Source: Cedecea sp000277545 (GTDB lineage Bacteria; Pseudomonadota; Gammaproteobacteria; Enterobacterales; Enterobacteriaceae). From it: a DNA stretch of 64,000 nucleotides. The notes below the pieces were generated by a model. It made no database searches. It saw only the letters and a program-made list of their open reading frames with translations, and was not told the DNA's origin. Below are positions 50,650 through 58,962 of this stretch, in pieces. How positions within the stretch are numbered: the stretch's first letter is position 1; each line of letters starts with the position of its first letter. The stretch lies in NCBI GenBank assembly GCA_050847315.1, contig CP193791.1; one strand, 5' to 3'. The position numbers were made by a program, and so were the translations under genes.

Positions 50650-52752
50650 TTAATGCAGTACGGGGCGCGGCGGCAGAAGATAGCTGCGCGACCTGGATGA
50701 ATTCACCGGCAATGACGAGGCAGAGCTCAGCAGCGACTGGCGGCTACGGCGCCCTTCTCCCCGCGTGCGGTAGGCGATATACACTTCTGCCGACTGGCCT
50801 GGGGCAAGGTTTCCGCCCGGCCAGGCGGCCACGGCAAGCACGTCATCATCGCGGCAGTTGGATTCGTCAAAACGCTGCGGCTTGCCGCTGATATTGCGGA
50901 TCAGCCCGACGCTGATTTGCACCGATGAATTGCTGTACCACTGGCTATGGGAGCTGTCCGATGACAGCCCTGGCCCCACGTTGCACAGCTGGCCAATACT
51001 CACGCCTTCACCGCCTGCCTGGAACCCGGTCGGGACTTTGTCTTCCGCCAGATCCCGCATGGCGTTTTCGATGTCGCCTTTCATCGAGCTGTAGCGCTGG
51101 CGGAGCTGTACTTCATTCATCGCCGAAGAAAGCTGCTGGCGATCCTGCTCGTCGATGTAGCGCGTCGGGTCCACCTGATCGCCCACCAGATGCGGCGTGA
51201 TGATGAACAGCCGCTCGCGCTGCGACGTTTCGTGGCTGGTATATGAGAAGAATTTCCCCAGGTAAGGAATGTCGCCCAGCAGCGGAATACGGTGGTCGGT
51301 GTCACCGGTTTCACGGGAATGGAAGCCGCCCATCACCAGTGAACCGTTCTGCTGCACCAGCGCCTGAGTGCTGACCGTGGCACGCTTCGCGCCGGTTGCC
51401 ACGCCGTCATCGTTGACCTGGACTTTGCCGTCTTCCACATCCACAACTAACTGCACCGTGCTGGTTGGCCCGTTGCCGATGGCGCGCGGGACTACCTGCA
51501 GGCTGGTTCCGGCGGTCACCGGTTCAATGGTCGCCACGCGCTCGCCGGTCGCAGTAATGAAAGCGGTGTCGCTCATGTCGATCACTGCGGGCTGGTTTTC
51601 CAGCGTCAGAATCGACGGGTTAGCCACGATAGAGGCGTTGCCCTCGCCTTCCATCGCCTGGATCTGGGCAAAGAAGCGGCTGTAGTCGGTCACGAATAAC
51701 GTGCCTGCCCCCTGCAGCATGGAAGAACCGGCGGTAATGTTGCCGAACGTGCCGCTGAGGTTGCTGGAGAACTTCGAAAACGCGTGGCGATCGACATCAA
51801 TGATCATGGCGTCAATTTCCACCAGCTTTTGCGGCACGTCGATCTGGGAAATCAGCGCCTGATACTGCTCGCGGCGTTTAGGATCGTCCCGCACCAGCAG
51901 GGCGTTGTTGCGCACATCGGCAGACACCAGCGGGTTCATTTCCCCTTCGTCATCACCGCCTGCGCCGCGCAGACGGCTGTCCTGGCCCTGAATCAGCCCG
52001 GAGAGAATATTGTCCGATTGTTCCTGGAATGACTTGTTGAGGGCTTCACGCGAGCTGCCTTCTCCGCCGGGTACAATGCCCTGCGAAGAGCGGGTGCTCT
52101 TTTTACCCAGCAATTCGTTAAGGATGGTTGCCACGCCGGGCACCAGCAGCGTTTTCTCGCGGTATTTAATCTCGCGGTCAGCCACCGAGGCGTACTTCAG
52201 CGGGAACGCCATCATCTCTTTGTTCTGCTTTTTGTCTTTGTCTTTGGCGCTAAAATCCGCCACCAGCGCGACGTACTCCGGCGGCCCGGTGACAATCACC
52301 ACGCCGTCGTCCGGCAGCTCGCCGTAGCCGAATTTGTCTTCCAGCAGCCCGACATCACGCAGCGCCTGCTTGAGATCCGGCGCGGCATCGGCTGACACGC
52401 TGATGCGCTTTGAGGTTTCTGCCGACTGCGGGCTGACGAACAGCGAGCCGTTATAGACAAACCACTGGAAGCGGTACTGCAGCGCCAGGCGATCGAGGAA
52501 GGCCACGCCGCTGTCGGAACGCAGGCGTCCATCCACCACGCTGTCGGGCACATCCCCTAAACGCAAATTCACGCCGTGGCTGCTGGCGAAATCCTGCAAG
52601 ACAGTGCGCAGCGGCGTGCCCTGGGCAGAATAGGCATAGGCGCCATTTTGCCAGTCGGCAGGCGTTTGAGCGCTAACAGTTGCGCTGAAGCAACCAGCGG
52701 TAGCGGCCAAAGCAAACATGGCTGAGCGCAGTAAACGTACGTGCTGATTCAA
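50650..52752 (-). CDS. hrcC: Outer-membrane secretin HrcC
   Basis: About 700-residue secretin forming the outer-membrane ring. N0/N1 domains (about 30-190) are followed by a linker with Gly-rich inserts, and the secretin domain includes the signature VPLLGDIPYLGKFF (read here as IPLLGDIPYLGKFF). I chose a TTG start at 52752: AGGAG lies eight bases ahead and the product begins with a clean signal peptide (NQHVRLLRSAMFALAATAG, cut near VSA-QT). Upstream in-frame ATGs (52779) lack ribosome sites. The C-terminal Ser/Arg-rich tail probably contacts HrpT. Confidence 0.93.
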   Translation of the reverse strand: MNQHVRLLRSAMFALAATAGCFSATVSAQTPADWQNGAYAYSAQGTPLRTVLQDFASSHGVNLRLGDVPDSVVDGRLRSDSGVAFLDRLALQYRFQWFVYNGSLFVSPQSAETSKRISVSADAAPDLKQALRDVGLLEDKFGYGELPDDGVVIVTGPPEYVALVADFSAKDKDKKQNKEMMAFPLKYASVADREIKYREKTLLVPGVATILNELLGKKSTRSSQGIVPGGEGSSREALNKSFQEQSDNILSGLIQGQDSRLRGAGGDDEGEMNPLVSADVRNNALLVRDDPKRREQYQALISQIDVPQKLVEIDAMIIDVDRHAFSKFSSNLSGTFGNITAGSSMLQGAGTLFVTDYSRFFAQIQAMEGEGNASIVANPSILTLENQPAVIDMSDTAFITATGERVATIEPVTAGTSLQVVPRAIGNGPTSTVQLVVDVEDGKVQVNDDGVATGAKRATVSTQALVQQNGSLVMGGFHSRETGDTDHRIPLLGDIPYLGKFFSYTSHETSQRERLFIITPHLVGDQVDPTRYIDEQDRQQLSSAMNEVQLRQRYSSMKGDIENAMRDLAEDKVPTGFQAGGEGVSIGQLCNVGPGLSSDSSHSQWYSNSSVQISVGLIRNISGKPQRFDESNCRDDDVLAVAAWPGGNLAPGQSAEVYIAYRTRGEGRRSRQSLLSSASSLPVNSSRSRSYLLPPRPVLH

Positions 52753-52815
52753 CGACTCTTCTCCTGTAATCGACGGCATAAAACGGTAGCCATCCGGGGT
52801 GCAAACTGCGTTAAA

Positions 52816-52845
52816 CAACGGCTTATCGATACGAATAAGCCGTTG
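52816..52845. other. Perfect 10-bp hairpin between hrpF and hrcC
   Basis: CAACGGCTTA and TAAGCCGTTG around a 10-base loop, in the 102-base gap where hrpG stands in related clusters. There is no T-run; it may be an mRNA-processing or attenuation structure. Confidence 0.7.
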
Positions 52846-52854
52846 ACGGCATAA

Positions 52855-53085
52855 CTAGTTGATAGAGTCGATAATCTCCTTGCTCAGGCTATGCTTGAGC
52901 GACCCCAGCTGGCTGTCGGTGAAGGTCGCCGCCGCCTCTTTCATCAGGGCGTTTTTGAATTCCACCATGTCGCCCATGCTTGGCGCGGGCTGGCCAAGCG
53001 TGCTCTGCGCCAGCTCGGCAACCGAGTGGTGCAGACGGGACAGCTGGCTGTCGAGATTGCGCTGAATATCAAAGGAATTGCTCAT
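52855..53085 (-). CDS. hrpF: HrpF, small T3SS cytoplasmic/needle-associated protein
   Basis: 76-residue helical protein (MSNSFDIQRNLDSQ...SLKHSLSKEIIDSIN), similar in size to Erwinia/Pseudomonas HrpF, which binds HrpA and stabilises the pilin. AGGAG lies six bases before ATG 53085; the nine upstream codons were excluded. Immediately preceded by its own hrp box. The gap to hrcC lacks the hrpG gene expected here. Confidence 0.85.
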   Translation of the reverse strand: MSNSFDIQRNLDSQLSRLHHSVAELAQSTLGQPAPSMGDMVEFKNALMKEAAATFTDSQLGSLKHSLSKEIIDSIN

Positions 53086-53114
53086 ACGTTTCTCCTCGCG
53101 TTGAAATCGCATGA

Positions 53115-53142
53115 TAAGTGGCGGCAGAAAGGCGGCAGTTCC
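53115..53142 (-). promoter_or_regulatory. hrp box of hrpF-hrcC-hrpT
   Basis: On the minus strand: GGAACT-N15-CCACTTA, 30 bases before the hrpF ATG. Confidence 0.88.
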
Positions 53143-53188
53143 CGACGCGGGAAAATTAACTTCCCGGCGGGACGTTTTTGGCAGTGGG

Positions 53189-53809
53189 TTAGCTGGCGAG
53201 GCGCAGCAAATGCTGCTGGAGCGAAGCCCAGCTAATGCTGAACTCGCCCTGGGCGGTTTGCAGCAACAGCGTTTCGGCCGTCAGCGCGTCGTCGATGCAG
53301 CGCGTCCAGCCTAGCTGAGGGCGCGCGGCCAGCCAGCTTGCCAGCGGCGCTTCATACTGTGAGGGGTGATACAGCGTGACGTCCGTTGCCCGAGCGCTTG
53401 AACTCTGAAGCTGAGTCAGCAGCGCCGTGAGCTTTTGCTGGTCGCTCAGGCCGCCAAACAGCTGTTCAAACGCGGCCGCAATGAGCGCCTGCGCCTGGCC
53501 GACGATTTCGGCACTTTGCGCGTCCCGCTCGGCCCGCCATTCGCTAAAAAAGGGCTCAACCCGCAGCCAGAATTCCCGCTCTGCCTCTTCACAGCGTGTA
53601 ACGACCAGCCGTTCAGCATCGACCTGCGCCTCGGCGAGCATCTGCTCAGCCTGTTGACGAGCCTCCTCCAGCAGGGCTTCACTCTTGCGCATGGCCTGTT
53701 CTACCAGGCTTTGAGCCTGTTGCTGCTCCTGCAAAGCGGAGTGCGGCAACAGTACGCCTTCAATCACCTGGTCGTTCTCTTCTAAGGCAAGTTTACGGCC
53801 GACCCACAT
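53189..53809 (-). CDS. hrpE: T3SS ATPase stator HrpE (HrcL/SctL)
   Basis: 206-residue FliH/YscL family protein: a long N-terminal coiled coil (SLVEQAMRKSEALLEEARQQAEQMLAEAQ) and a globular C-terminal domain binding the HrcN N-terminus. Four bases after hrpD. Last gene of the hrpA operon. Confidence 0.9.
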   Translation of the reverse strand: MWVGRKLALEENDQVIEGVLLPHSALQEQQQAQSLVEQAMRKSEALLEEARQQAEQMLAEAQVDAERLVVTRCEEAEREFWLRVEPFFSEWRAERDAQSAEIVGQAQALIAAAFEQLFGGLSDQQKLTALLTQLQSSSARATDVTLYHPSQYEAPLASWLAARPQLGWTRCIDDALTAETLLLQTAQGEFSISWASLQQHLLRLAS

Positions 53810-53812
53810 GGT

Positions 53813-54427
53813 TTATTGCTCCCGTGAAAAATCATTCAGCGCTGGCATCGCCGAACGTTGAGCCTGCCAGATCGCGCCATCCCACAGCGCCTGCAGGCGA
53901 TTTAGCGGCACAGGTTCATCCGCCAGCCACGCTTCACATCGCACAATCACAGGCTGAGGGAAACTGAGCCGCAGCCGCAGCCAGGCAGCTGGCGTCAAAA
54001 TCGGGCGCAGCAGGCAGAGCACGGCGAAACTCGGCTCTCCGCTAAAACTAAGACTTGCGGGCAGCCAGACGCCGGGGCGTAGCCCCCGGGTTAGACGTTC
54101 GCACCAGATCCGCTGAGATTCGGTGAGCTGCCCCGCCCCGCTCCCACGCTGACAAACCTCAGCCACCAGCGCAAAAAGCGTTTCGCGCTGGGCTAAGTCA
54201 AGCGAAACCAGCGCCAGCAGGCGGGCGTCGGGCGTTTCCGGCAGAGACTCCTCCAGCGCCAGCATAGCCGGCACGGCCTGCGGCGATTTAAGCATCAGGC
54301 TCTGGCGTCGCGCCTCGTCCAGGCTGAACCAGGGCAGCCCGAACCAGCTGGCATCCGCCTGCCGCCAGAATCCCTCCTGCCACCAGCGAAGCCAGTTCGC
54401 CGCGAGCGCGTAGTCCCAGGCAACCAC
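53813..54427 (-). CDS. hrpD: HrpD, sorting-platform accessory protein (SctK)
   Basis: 204-residue Trp/Leu-rich protein (WDYALAANWLRWWQEGFWRQ) resembling YscK/HrpD, which links the cytoplasmic pods to the inner-membrane ring. The start appears to be GTG at 54427; no ATG is close. Flanked by hrcJ (five-base gap) and hrpE. Confidence 0.85.
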   Translation of the reverse strand: MVAWDYALAANWLRWWQEGFWRQADASWFGLPWFSLDEARRQSLMLKSPQAVPAMLALEESLPETPDARLLALVSLDLAQRETLFALVAEVCQRGSGAGQLTESQRIWCERLTRGLRPGVWLPASLSFSGEPSFAVLCLLRPILTPAAWLRLRLSFPQPVIVRCEAWLADEPVPLNRLQALWDGAIWQAQRSAMPALNDFSREQ

Positions 54428-54432
54428 TGGCG

Positions 54433-55233
54433 TTACCGCCGCTCTGAGGGCACAACGGCCAGTCCAGTCGAGCCTGAGTTTTTACCGCGCTTCATCGCCT
54501 TTAGCTTCGGTAAAAGGGTGAAGATCCCGCCGAGCAGCAGCAACAGGCCCATCAGCGAGAAGAACAGCGTCCTGACCGTGGCATACTGCGAAAGCGTCAG
54601 CTGGAAAGGCCCTAAGGTCACCAGTTCCACGCGGTCGTGATAGGCCGCAGCGGGCACAAACACCACGGAAAGCGCCCCGTCATTTTTCCCGGAAAGCCCC
54701 GGAATACTCGCGGCGACCAGTCGACGGATCCTGGGCTCAATGCTGTCTGGGTCCATCTCCGGGGTGTATTTAATAAACACCGATGCCGATGCGGGCTGCA
54801 CCGGCTCGCCGGGCGCCACGCGCTCAGGCAGGACAACGTTCACCCGAGCCACCACCACGCCGTCAATCTGTGAAAGCGTGGACTCCAGCTCCTGGGAAAG
54901 CGCATAGATATAGCGGGCGCGCTCTTCGAGCGGGCTGGAAATAATGCCGTTTTTCTGGAACACCTCGCCCAGGTTGGTCCGCGCTTTGTGCGGCAACCCG
55001 TTGGCGTTGAGAATGCGGACGGAGCGTTCAATATTGTCCTGAGCCACCAGCACGGTGACGCCGGTTTTATCTATTTGCTTGTCGGCTTCAATCTTGTATT
55101 TCGAGAGTTCGGAAATGATGTCATTGGCATCGTTTTCCGTCAGGCCGGTGTTCAGAATGACCTGTGAGTCGCAGCCTGCCAGCAGCAGGACCAGCAGCCA
55201 GGGCTGCAGGATTTTTCGCCAGCGTCGTTGCAT
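54433..55233 (-). CDS. hrcJ: Inner-membrane ring lipoprotein HrcJ
   Basis: 266-residue YscJ/PrgK family lipoprotein. Lipobox LAGC at 18-21 (Cys21), two ring-building domains (LTENDANDIISELSKYKIEADKQ..., VVVARVNVVLPERVAPGEP), one C-terminal membrane helix near 218-240, and a short basic cytoplasmic tail. Confidence 0.95.
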   Translation of the reverse strand: MQRRWRKILQPWLLVLLLAGCDSQVILNTGLTENDANDIISELSKYKIEADKQIDKTGVTVLVAQDNIERSVRILNANGLPHKARTNLGEVFQKNGIISSPLEERARYIYALSQELESTLSQIDGVVVARVNVVLPERVAPGEPVQPASASVFIKYTPEMDPDSIEPRIRRLVAASIPGLSGKNDGALSVVFVPAAAYHDRVELVTLGPFQLTLSQYATVRTLFFSLMGLLLLLGGIFTLLPKLKAMKRGKNSGSTGLAVVPSERR

Positions 55234-55239
55234 GATGGA

Positions 55240-55653
55240 TTACTGCAGGTTGGTCAGTTTATCGAGCCCCGAAATGCTCTTCGAGACAATCTTGGCGTTC
55301 ATCATGCTCTCCAGGTAATAGTTGGAGAGCTGGTCGTCCACCTGGTTAAGCACCAGCGGATCGGTGGAGCGCGCGGCTTTACGCAGCACGTTATTCATCT
55401 GTTTCTGGTCGCCTTCCATCTGCTTGAACATGCCGGAGGCTTTTTCAAACATTGCGGCAGGTTTCCCGCCCACGCCGCCCATCGCCGAGGCCGCTTCCGG
55501 CTGCTGCAGCGCGGCTGAAAAGAAAGCGGCATCGCTTTGATTCGCGACGCTGTTGCCGAATGGGATGGAAGACTGAGTGGCCGGGCTGGATGCAGCGCCC
55601 AGAGACTCGGGTTCTGGCAAAGGCATACCTGTCGCAGGATTAAGAATGTGCAT
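55240..55653 (-). CDS. hrpB: Inner rod protein HrpB (SctI)
   Basis: 137-residue protein with disordered Pro/Ser-rich N-terminus and C-terminal helix ending NAKIVSKSISGLDKLTNLQ, similar to YscI-type rod proteins. MHILNPATG at 55653 is the probable start; 22 upstream codons belong to the hrpA-hrpB gap. No strong ribosome site is seen, so low-level translation is possible. Confidence 0.86.
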   Translation of the reverse strand: MHILNPATGMPLPEPESLGAASSPATQSSIPFGNSVANQSDAAFFSAALQQPEAASAMGGVGGKPAAMFEKASGMFKQMEGDQKQMNNVLRKAARSTDPLVLNQVDDQLSNYYLESMMNAKIVSKSISGLDKLTNLQ

Positions 55654-55718
55654 AAGAGAGTTTCCGCCAGCAGAAGTGAAGATCAGGGATTCACGCCGGG
55701 GCGAATCCCTGATTAGCA

Positions 55719-55928
55719 TTAGAAGGAAATTTTGTTCTGTGCCAGAGAACTGATCATGGTGGTGGCGGAGTTCTGGTAGCCGGACACGTAGGCGTTCTTA
55801 CGGTCACGTTCAGCTTTGTCCAGAGAGTCCTGCATGGATTTGTTTTCGATAGAGTCCATCTGGGACTGGAAGCTATCTGCCAGGCTGCTGCTTGCGCCCG
55901 CGTTGTTACCGGTGTTTACTGATGCCAT
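55719..55928 (-). CDS. hrpA: Hrp pilin HrpA
   Basis: 69-residue pilus subunit: Ser/Asn/Gly-rich N-terminus (MASVNTGNNAGASSS) and an alpha-helical C-terminus (SLDKAERDRKNAYVSGYQNSA...) that packs into the Hrp pilus crossing the plant cell wall. GGAG stands nine bases before the ATG. First gene after the strongest hrp box; hrpA mRNA is typically abundant. Confidence 0.92.
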   Translation of the reverse strand: MASVNTGNNAGASSSLADSFQSQMDSIENKSMQDSLDKAERDRKNAYVSGYQNSATTMISSLAQNKISF

Positions 55929-55978
55929 GATGTTTACTCCTCGTTAATTAAACAGCAAATGTTGTGTCATTCACGGAT

Positions 55979-56006
55979 TAAGTGGCGCGGCGTAAGCGGC
56001 AGTTCC
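55979..56006 (-). promoter_or_regulatory. hrp box of hrpA-hrpB-hrcJ-hrpD-hrpE
   Basis: On the minus strand: GGAACT-N15-CCACTTA, 51 bases before the hrpA ATG. The last bases are the same as in the hrpF box. Confidence 0.9.
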
Positions 56007-56022
56007 AAAGAAATTTAAAAAA

Positions 56023-56997
56023 TTAATTTTCCTTTTCAGTCAAAGATTTAATTCTCTGGTACAGCGTTCGTCTTGGAATACCCAATTCATGTGCGGCGCT
56101 GACAACCCGATTTTCATGCCGCGAAAGGCAATCTTCTATCAGGCTGTATTCTATCCGCCGCAGGCGTTCGCGCAGCCGAACGGAACGCATCTCCGGGTGC
56201 GCCACCTGCCCCAGGGCCGGCAGCCCCAGCACAAACCTTTCGGCAGCGCCTTTCAGTTCACGAATATTCCCCGGCCAGCGGTGCATCAACAGTGCTTCGC
56301 TGAGGTGCTGCGGCATCGGCGGCATTGGGCGATTCAGCCGAATAGCAGACTCCTGCGCAAAACGGCGGAACAGGGGAATAATGCATTCCACGCGCTCACG
56401 CAGCGCCGGAAGCGAGATTTTGACCGTCGTCAGGCGGAAGAAGAGATCCTGGCGGAACAGCTTTTGCTCCATGAGCTGGGCAAGGGGCTTTTGCGAGGCC
56501 ACAATCACCCGCAGATTAAGCGAAATAGACTGCGTGCTGCCCAGGCGCCCCACGGTGCGGGTTTCTAACACCCGCAGCAGCTTGGCCTGCAGGCTCAGGG
56601 ACATACTGTCAATTTCATCCAGAAACAGGACACCATTATTGGCGCTTTCAATGTAGCCAGCACGCGAATGTGTCGCGCCGGTGTAGGCCCCCGCCGTCAC
56701 GCCAAACAGTTCACTTTCTGCCAGCGTTTCGGGGATCGCCGCGCAGTTAATTGGCACAAAAGCGCCACGACAGCCGGAATGGTCGTAGATACGGCGTGCA
56801 AAGGTGTCTTTCCCGGTGCCCGTTTCGCCTTCCAGCACCAAATCAACCTTCAGAGGGGCTAACGTTTGCAGCCAGATATCCAGCCCATCGTGCACATTTT
56901 CAGACGCGGGTAATGCGGCTGCGGACCGCGGCATATTCAAGTCGATATCGACCGGAATATGTTTTATCTCCCAATGATTCGAACTGTTTTCTTTCAT
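56023..56997 (-). CDS. hrpS: Sigma-54 activator HrpS
   Basis: 324-residue enhancer-binding protein without a receiver domain: AAA+ module with Walker A GETGTGKD (about 57-64), sigma-54-contacting loop GAYTGA (103-108), Walker B GVLFLDEID, and a C-terminal Fis-type HTH (NRVVSAAHELGIPRRTLYQRIK). It drives hrpL. ATG 56997 follows GGGGGAT; 16 further codons upstream were excluded. A single HrpS (no HrpR) is the Erwinia-type arrangement. An anti-activator HrpV is not found in the window. Confidence 0.95.
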   Translation of the reverse strand: MKENSSNHWEIKHIPVDIDLNMPRSAAALPASENVHDGLDIWLQTLAPLKVDLVLEGETGTGKDTFARRIYDHSGCRGAFVPINCAAIPETLAESELFGVTAGAYTGATHSRAGYIESANNGVLFLDEIDSMSLSLQAKLLRVLETRTVGRLGSTQSISLNLRVIVASQKPLAQLMEQKLFRQDLFFRLTTVKISLPALRERVECIIPLFRRFAQESAIRLNRPMPPMPQHLSEALLMHRWPGNIRELKGAAERFVLGLPALGQVAHPEMRSVRLRERLRRIEYSLIEDCLSRHENRVVSAAHELGIPRRTLYQRIKSLTEKEN

Positions 56998-57045
56998 AAA
57001 TCCCCCGCTGCCTGGCTTATTCAAGGTCTGGCGTATGAGTCCCAC

Positions 57046-57802
57046 TTATGAACCATAAACGTGAACCACAAAATAATTGCCGCCTGCTGCCGTGAATAAA
57101 ATACGGTAGCACGCTAAATAAATGAGTTTTGTTTATGAGAAGCAGGAACAACCTATCACCGAGCCGCGGTTTCACAATCAGACAAAATTTTAGCCTCATG
57201 TAGGAATATCCCTACATAAGAATTCAGGTTTAACTGTTCCGATGTCTGGATAGCAGGTTGTTTTGAGCGGAATAAAATCGTCAGCCGATAGCGTTTGCTG
57301 AGATTCATTTCGTGAAGCCGACTGAAAAAAAATGTGAGATTCGCTGAATATTTCCAAATGTATTAATAAGAATCTAAATATATCGCTATTAAACTAAATA
57401 AATGATTTTAATGAATAAATTAAATAAAAATAGACAGGCCGTTAATTTTTTACCCTGTTGCGACCAAAAAATGAATTTTTGCCCGACTCACGTATGAAGC
57501 CCGACGGATTCTCCGACAGGATTTCCTCACAATCCGCAAAGCCGATAATATATATTTACGATTATTTACATTGAGAGGTCGCTATTGAAACACCCTTTTC
57601 TTTTTGAAATATATTTCACTTTTAGTATTTATGTTTAATTGGGAACATTCCTGGACGCATTTACTGCGATTAATCACGCTATTTTAGCTTGTCAAAGAAA
57701 TAAACTGCTTTGTAACTAAAAAAAGCAGCCACCCTCTTTGGAGACGTGGCCACTGAATTACCCCATTTTGTAAAGAAACAGGCAAAAATTACCGCTCCAC
57801 AA
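57046..57802. other. AT-rich non-coding region upstream of hrpS
   Basis: 757 bases, markedly more AT-rich than its surroundings, with no gene I can support. The palindrome at 57198-57217 lies in the part proximal to hrpS. The region resembles long regulated upstream regions of hrpS in Erwinia (HrpY binding) and is a likely H-NS target. Confidence 0.6.
57201..57214. promoter_or_regulatory. RcsAB-box-like or HrpY operator upstream of hrpS
   Basis: TAGGAATATCCCTA inside the perfect inverted repeat ATGTAGG-N6-CCTACAT (57198-57217), about 200 bases upstream of the hrpS ATG. It is two bases off the RcsAB consensus TAAGAATATTCCTA; NarL-family HrpY could also bind such a repeat. Confidence 0.55.
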
Positions 57803-58822
57803 TCAGGCGAATTTCGCCATGTGGCTGTTCACTTCGTTCACGTAGTTAGGGTCGCCTAAAGAGACGCTGGACAGGTTGTGCAGGTTCACCTGATCGTCGC
57901 CGGAGTTATAGGCGCGCAGCGCGGCATCATAGCTGCCGAATTTCTCTTTGCCTTCTTTAAGCATCAACGCCGAACACATGATCTGGTTGGCCGGAGAGTT
58001 CATGTCGCTGCCGAGCTTGTCCGGGTATTTGCTTTGCATCTCCCGGTAAGTGTCCGGGTTGATCTGGTTCATGCCGCTGTCGGTCAGGCCGTTACCCGGG
58101 TTGGTGGATTTGGCGTTTACGTCCCCACCGGATTCCTGCATCGTCAGCGCGGCTAAAAGCTTGGCCGGAACGCCGGTTTCAGCGGAGGCTTTTTCATATT
58201 CTCCCCCGAACTGGGAAACAATTTTTTGCAGCGTTGGATCGCTCGTTTTCAGGCTGGTGTCGCCCGGCGGCAGGCTATCCGCAGACGGCCCGGACGCACC
58301 GGATGGACCACCAGAAGGCGCGGCCGCGAGGTTATTCAGCGGACGGCCAGCATCCCCGGCGCCATCGCTGCTGCCGCTGTCCATGCCAGAACCGGAGCCG
58401 GAACCAATGCCGCTCGCCGGTGAAGAGGAATCGTCGTCACCCTTACTTTGCCCGGTGTTCATGTGGAAGAGCTGCATCAGCTCTTTCAGGAACTGCTGCA
58501 GCATCTGCTGGAGTTCCTGCATCATGCTGTCGGCGGAACCGCTGCCGCTGCTTGACGAAGCATTCGCCGGGTTCGTTGCCGGGCTGTTATTACTGGCCGG
58601 TGAGTCGCCGAAGTTAATCGCCGAAGGCTTGTCTGCCGCCCCCGTGTTGGCAAAGTTCAGCGCCAGCGGGATCGCCAGCGTGTTCCCGCCGTTATTCAGC
58701 AGCAGTTTGGCGGTAATGCTGTTACTGCCGTTCTGTGAGTCAGGTGATGCCCCGTCCAGGCCTGGAAAATGGTTTTCCGGCAAAAGCGGTGAGAACCCGC
58801 CCGGTCCTGATGATATCTGCAT
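57803..58822 (-). CDS. Harpin/lytic transglycosylase chimera (HopP1-like)
   Basis: 339-residue protein joining a harpin-like N-terminal half (Gly/Ser/Asn/Pro-rich, with amphipathic MQELQQMLQQFLKELMQLF near 100-118) to a C-terminal SLT domain (about 200-335). The SLT catalytic Glu lies in AALTMQESGGD, with GMNQINPDTY and SYDAALRAYNSG as the other SLT motifs. Pseudomonas HopP1 has this architecture; in Erwinia the second harpin, HrpW, carries pectate lyase instead. It should open peptidoglycan during secretion or assist translocation. ATG 58822 follows TAGGGAG. Its own hrp box lies upstream, divergent from the next gene. Confidence 0.82.
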   Translation of the reverse strand: MQISSGPGGFSPLLPENHFPGLDGASPDSQNGSNSITAKLLLNNGGNTLAIPLALNFANTGAADKPSAINFGDSPASNNSPATNPANASSSSGSGSADSMMQELQQMLQQFLKELMQLFHMNTGQSKGDDDSSSPASGIGSGSGSGMDSGSSDGAGDAGRPLNNLAAAPSGGPSGASGPSADSLPPGDTSLKTSDPTLQKIVSQFGGEYEKASAETGVPAKLLAALTMQESGGDVNAKSTNPGNGLTDSGMNQINPDTYREMQSKYPDKLGSDMNSPANQIMCSALMLKEGKEKFGSYDAALRAYNSGDDQVNLHNLSSVSLGDPNYVNEVNSHMAKFA

Positions 58823-58917
58823 ACAACACACTCCCTAAGTGATACCCAGTAGCAATAACCGGCCGCCGCTTAACCGCGCAATGACGCTTAGTTTTACCCA
58901 CGCCCGGAATGTTCAAC

Positions 58918-58945
58918 TGAGTGAGAAGCAGGGGTAAAGAGTTCC
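58918..58945 (-). promoter_or_regulatory. hrp box of the harpin/transglycosylase gene
   Basis: On the minus strand: GGAACT-N15-TCACTCA, 96 bases before the ATG at 58822. It is back to back with the hrp box at 58963-58990, 17 bp apart. Confidence 0.8.
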
Positions 58946-58962
58946 TTACATGGCAAAAAATG

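Noticed and set aside
57017..57199. 60-residue leftward frame upstream of hrpS
   Set aside because: Low-complexity AT-rich sequence, no ribosome site and no similarity; treated as promoter region.
57584..57640. Short TTG-started peptide after GAGAGGT
   Set aside because: Only about 17 codons in AT-rich DNA, no conservation signal; a chance Shine-Dalgarno-like match.
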